DNA from: Bradyrhizobium sp.
GTDB lineage: Bacteria > Pseudomonadota > Alphaproteobacteria > Rhizobiales > Xanthobacteraceae
DNA: 7,981 bases
Assembly (NCBI GenBank): GCA_019243075.1
Contig: JAFAUV010000024.1
Span: 1 to 7,981, forward strand
Direction: 5' to 3'
The position numbers and the translations under genes are program-made. Below the pieces are notes generated by a model. That model had not been told where the DNA came from. It did not search any database and saw nothing but the letters and a program-made list of their open reading frames with translations. Positions 7,402 through 7,981 of this stretch are shown piece after piece (within the stretch, counting starts at the first letter, position 1; each line of letters opens with the position of its first letter).

Positions 7402-7981
7402 ATGAATTTCGATGACACCCCGCAGGAAGCGGAGTTCCGCAGCCTCGCGCGGAAATGGATCGAGGCGAACGCGCCGAGGGAATTGGAGGCCGAGCTTTCA
7501 AAATCCTCGCTCGGGCGCATCCGCCTTCAGCACCACGACATCGTCGAGGTCGGCAAGGCCTGGCAGAAGAAGAAGTCCGAGGCGGGCTGGGCCTGCCTGC
7601 AATGGCCGAAAGAATATGGTGGCCGCGGTGCAACGGCGATCGAGCGCGTGATCTGGCAGCAGGAGGAGGGCGCCTATGGCAAATTGACCCAGCCGTTCCA
7701 GATCGGCGAGGGCATGTGTGGCCCGACCGTAATGGCCTATGGCAGCGAAGAGAACAAGCGGAGGTACTTGCCCAAGCTCGCCTCCGGCGAGGAAATCTGG
7801 TGCCAGCTCTTCTCCGAGCCGGCCGGCGGCTCCGACGTCGCGGGCCTGCGCACCCGCGCGGAGAAGAAGGGCGACAACTGGATCGTCAACGGCCAGAAGA
7901 TATGGACGTCAGGCGCGCATTATTCCGACTACGGCCTCTTGATCACGCGCACCGATCCCAACGTGCCGAAGCACAAGGGCC
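7402..7981 (+). CDS. Acyl-CoA dehydrogenase, large catalytic-type subunit (copy 2), 3' end cut by window edge
   Basis: From the ATG at 7402 the frame stays open for 193 codons to the right edge. The protein starts MNFDDTPQEAEFRSLARKW and aligns without gaps to the N-terminal half of the preceding dehydrogenase. By hand count 146 of 193 residues are identical. SEPAGGSD is again at 138-145 and is followed by VNGQKIWTSGAHYSDYG. If the length matches its paralogue, about 220 residues lie beyond the window, including the expected catalytic Glu near residue 253 and the C-terminal GGT segment. The start has GAGAGGG at 7387-7393, 8 nt upstream. An ATG-TAG pair (7394-7399) just before it is probably chance. 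It is likely a tandem duplicate that pairs with the same small subunit or handles a different chain length. Confidence 0.92.
   Translation, partial: MNFDDTPQEAEFRSLARKWIEANAPRELEAELSKSSLGRIRLQHHDIVEVGKAWQKKKSEAGWACLQWPKEYGGRGATAIERVIWQQEEGAYGKLTQPFQIGEGMCGPTVMAYGSEENKRRYLPKLASGEEIWCQLFSEPAGGSDVAGLRTRAEKKGDNWIVNGQKIWTSGAHYSDYGLLITRTDPNVPKHKG

Overview
The window is GC-rich, has dense coding and reads like an alphaproteobacterial chromosome. Bradyrhizobium is the most likely genus. This rests on the protein style and on two kinds of intergenic palindrome that I recall as common in Bradyrhizobium genomes: a GTCGTCCTGGC...GCCAGGACGAC element and a CGTAGGATGGGT...ACCCATCCTACG element. No search was run, so the genus is an inference.

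Layout. A thiolase gene runs leftward off the left edge (1055 to 1). A short control region (about 1056-1191) separates it from a rightward series: a TetR-family regulator (1192-1857), a short-chain dehydrogenase of the 3-hydroxyacyl-CoA dehydrogenase type (1905-2663), a feruloyl-CoA-synthetase-type acyl-CoA ligase (2905-4809), a small acyl-CoA dehydrogenase-like protein (4806-5933), a second acyl-CoA dehydrogenase (6054-7298) and a close paralogue of it that is cut by the right edge (7402 onward). The ligase and the first dehydrogenase overlap by 4 bases (ATGA). Three of the gaps hold palindromic repeats (2678-2806, 5945-6028, 7307-7380).

How the genes fit together. The products form a CoA-thioester beta-oxidation module: activation by the ligase, alpha,beta-dehydrogenation by the acyl-CoA dehydrogenases, oxidation of the 3-hydroxy intermediate by the SDR and cleavage by the thiolase. 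No enoyl-CoA hydratase lies in the window. It may lie outside or be supplied by a general enzyme. The ligase family suggests an aromatic or otherwise bulky carboxylic acid, but the substrate cannot be read from sequence. The small dehydrogenase lacks the usual catalytic Glu and the TEP/SEP-xGSD loop but keeps the Arg/Gln FAD motif. The neighbouring larger one shows the opposite pattern, so the two probably work as a heteromer.

Regulation. A near-palindromic 20-bp site (1115-1134) overlaps the -35 box of a good sigma70-like promoter that reads toward the thiolase. It is the natural candidate operator for the TetR protein. Overall this is an orderly catabolic cluster. I see no mobile element with a transposase, no CRISPR, no RNA gene and no clear new defence or signalling system.
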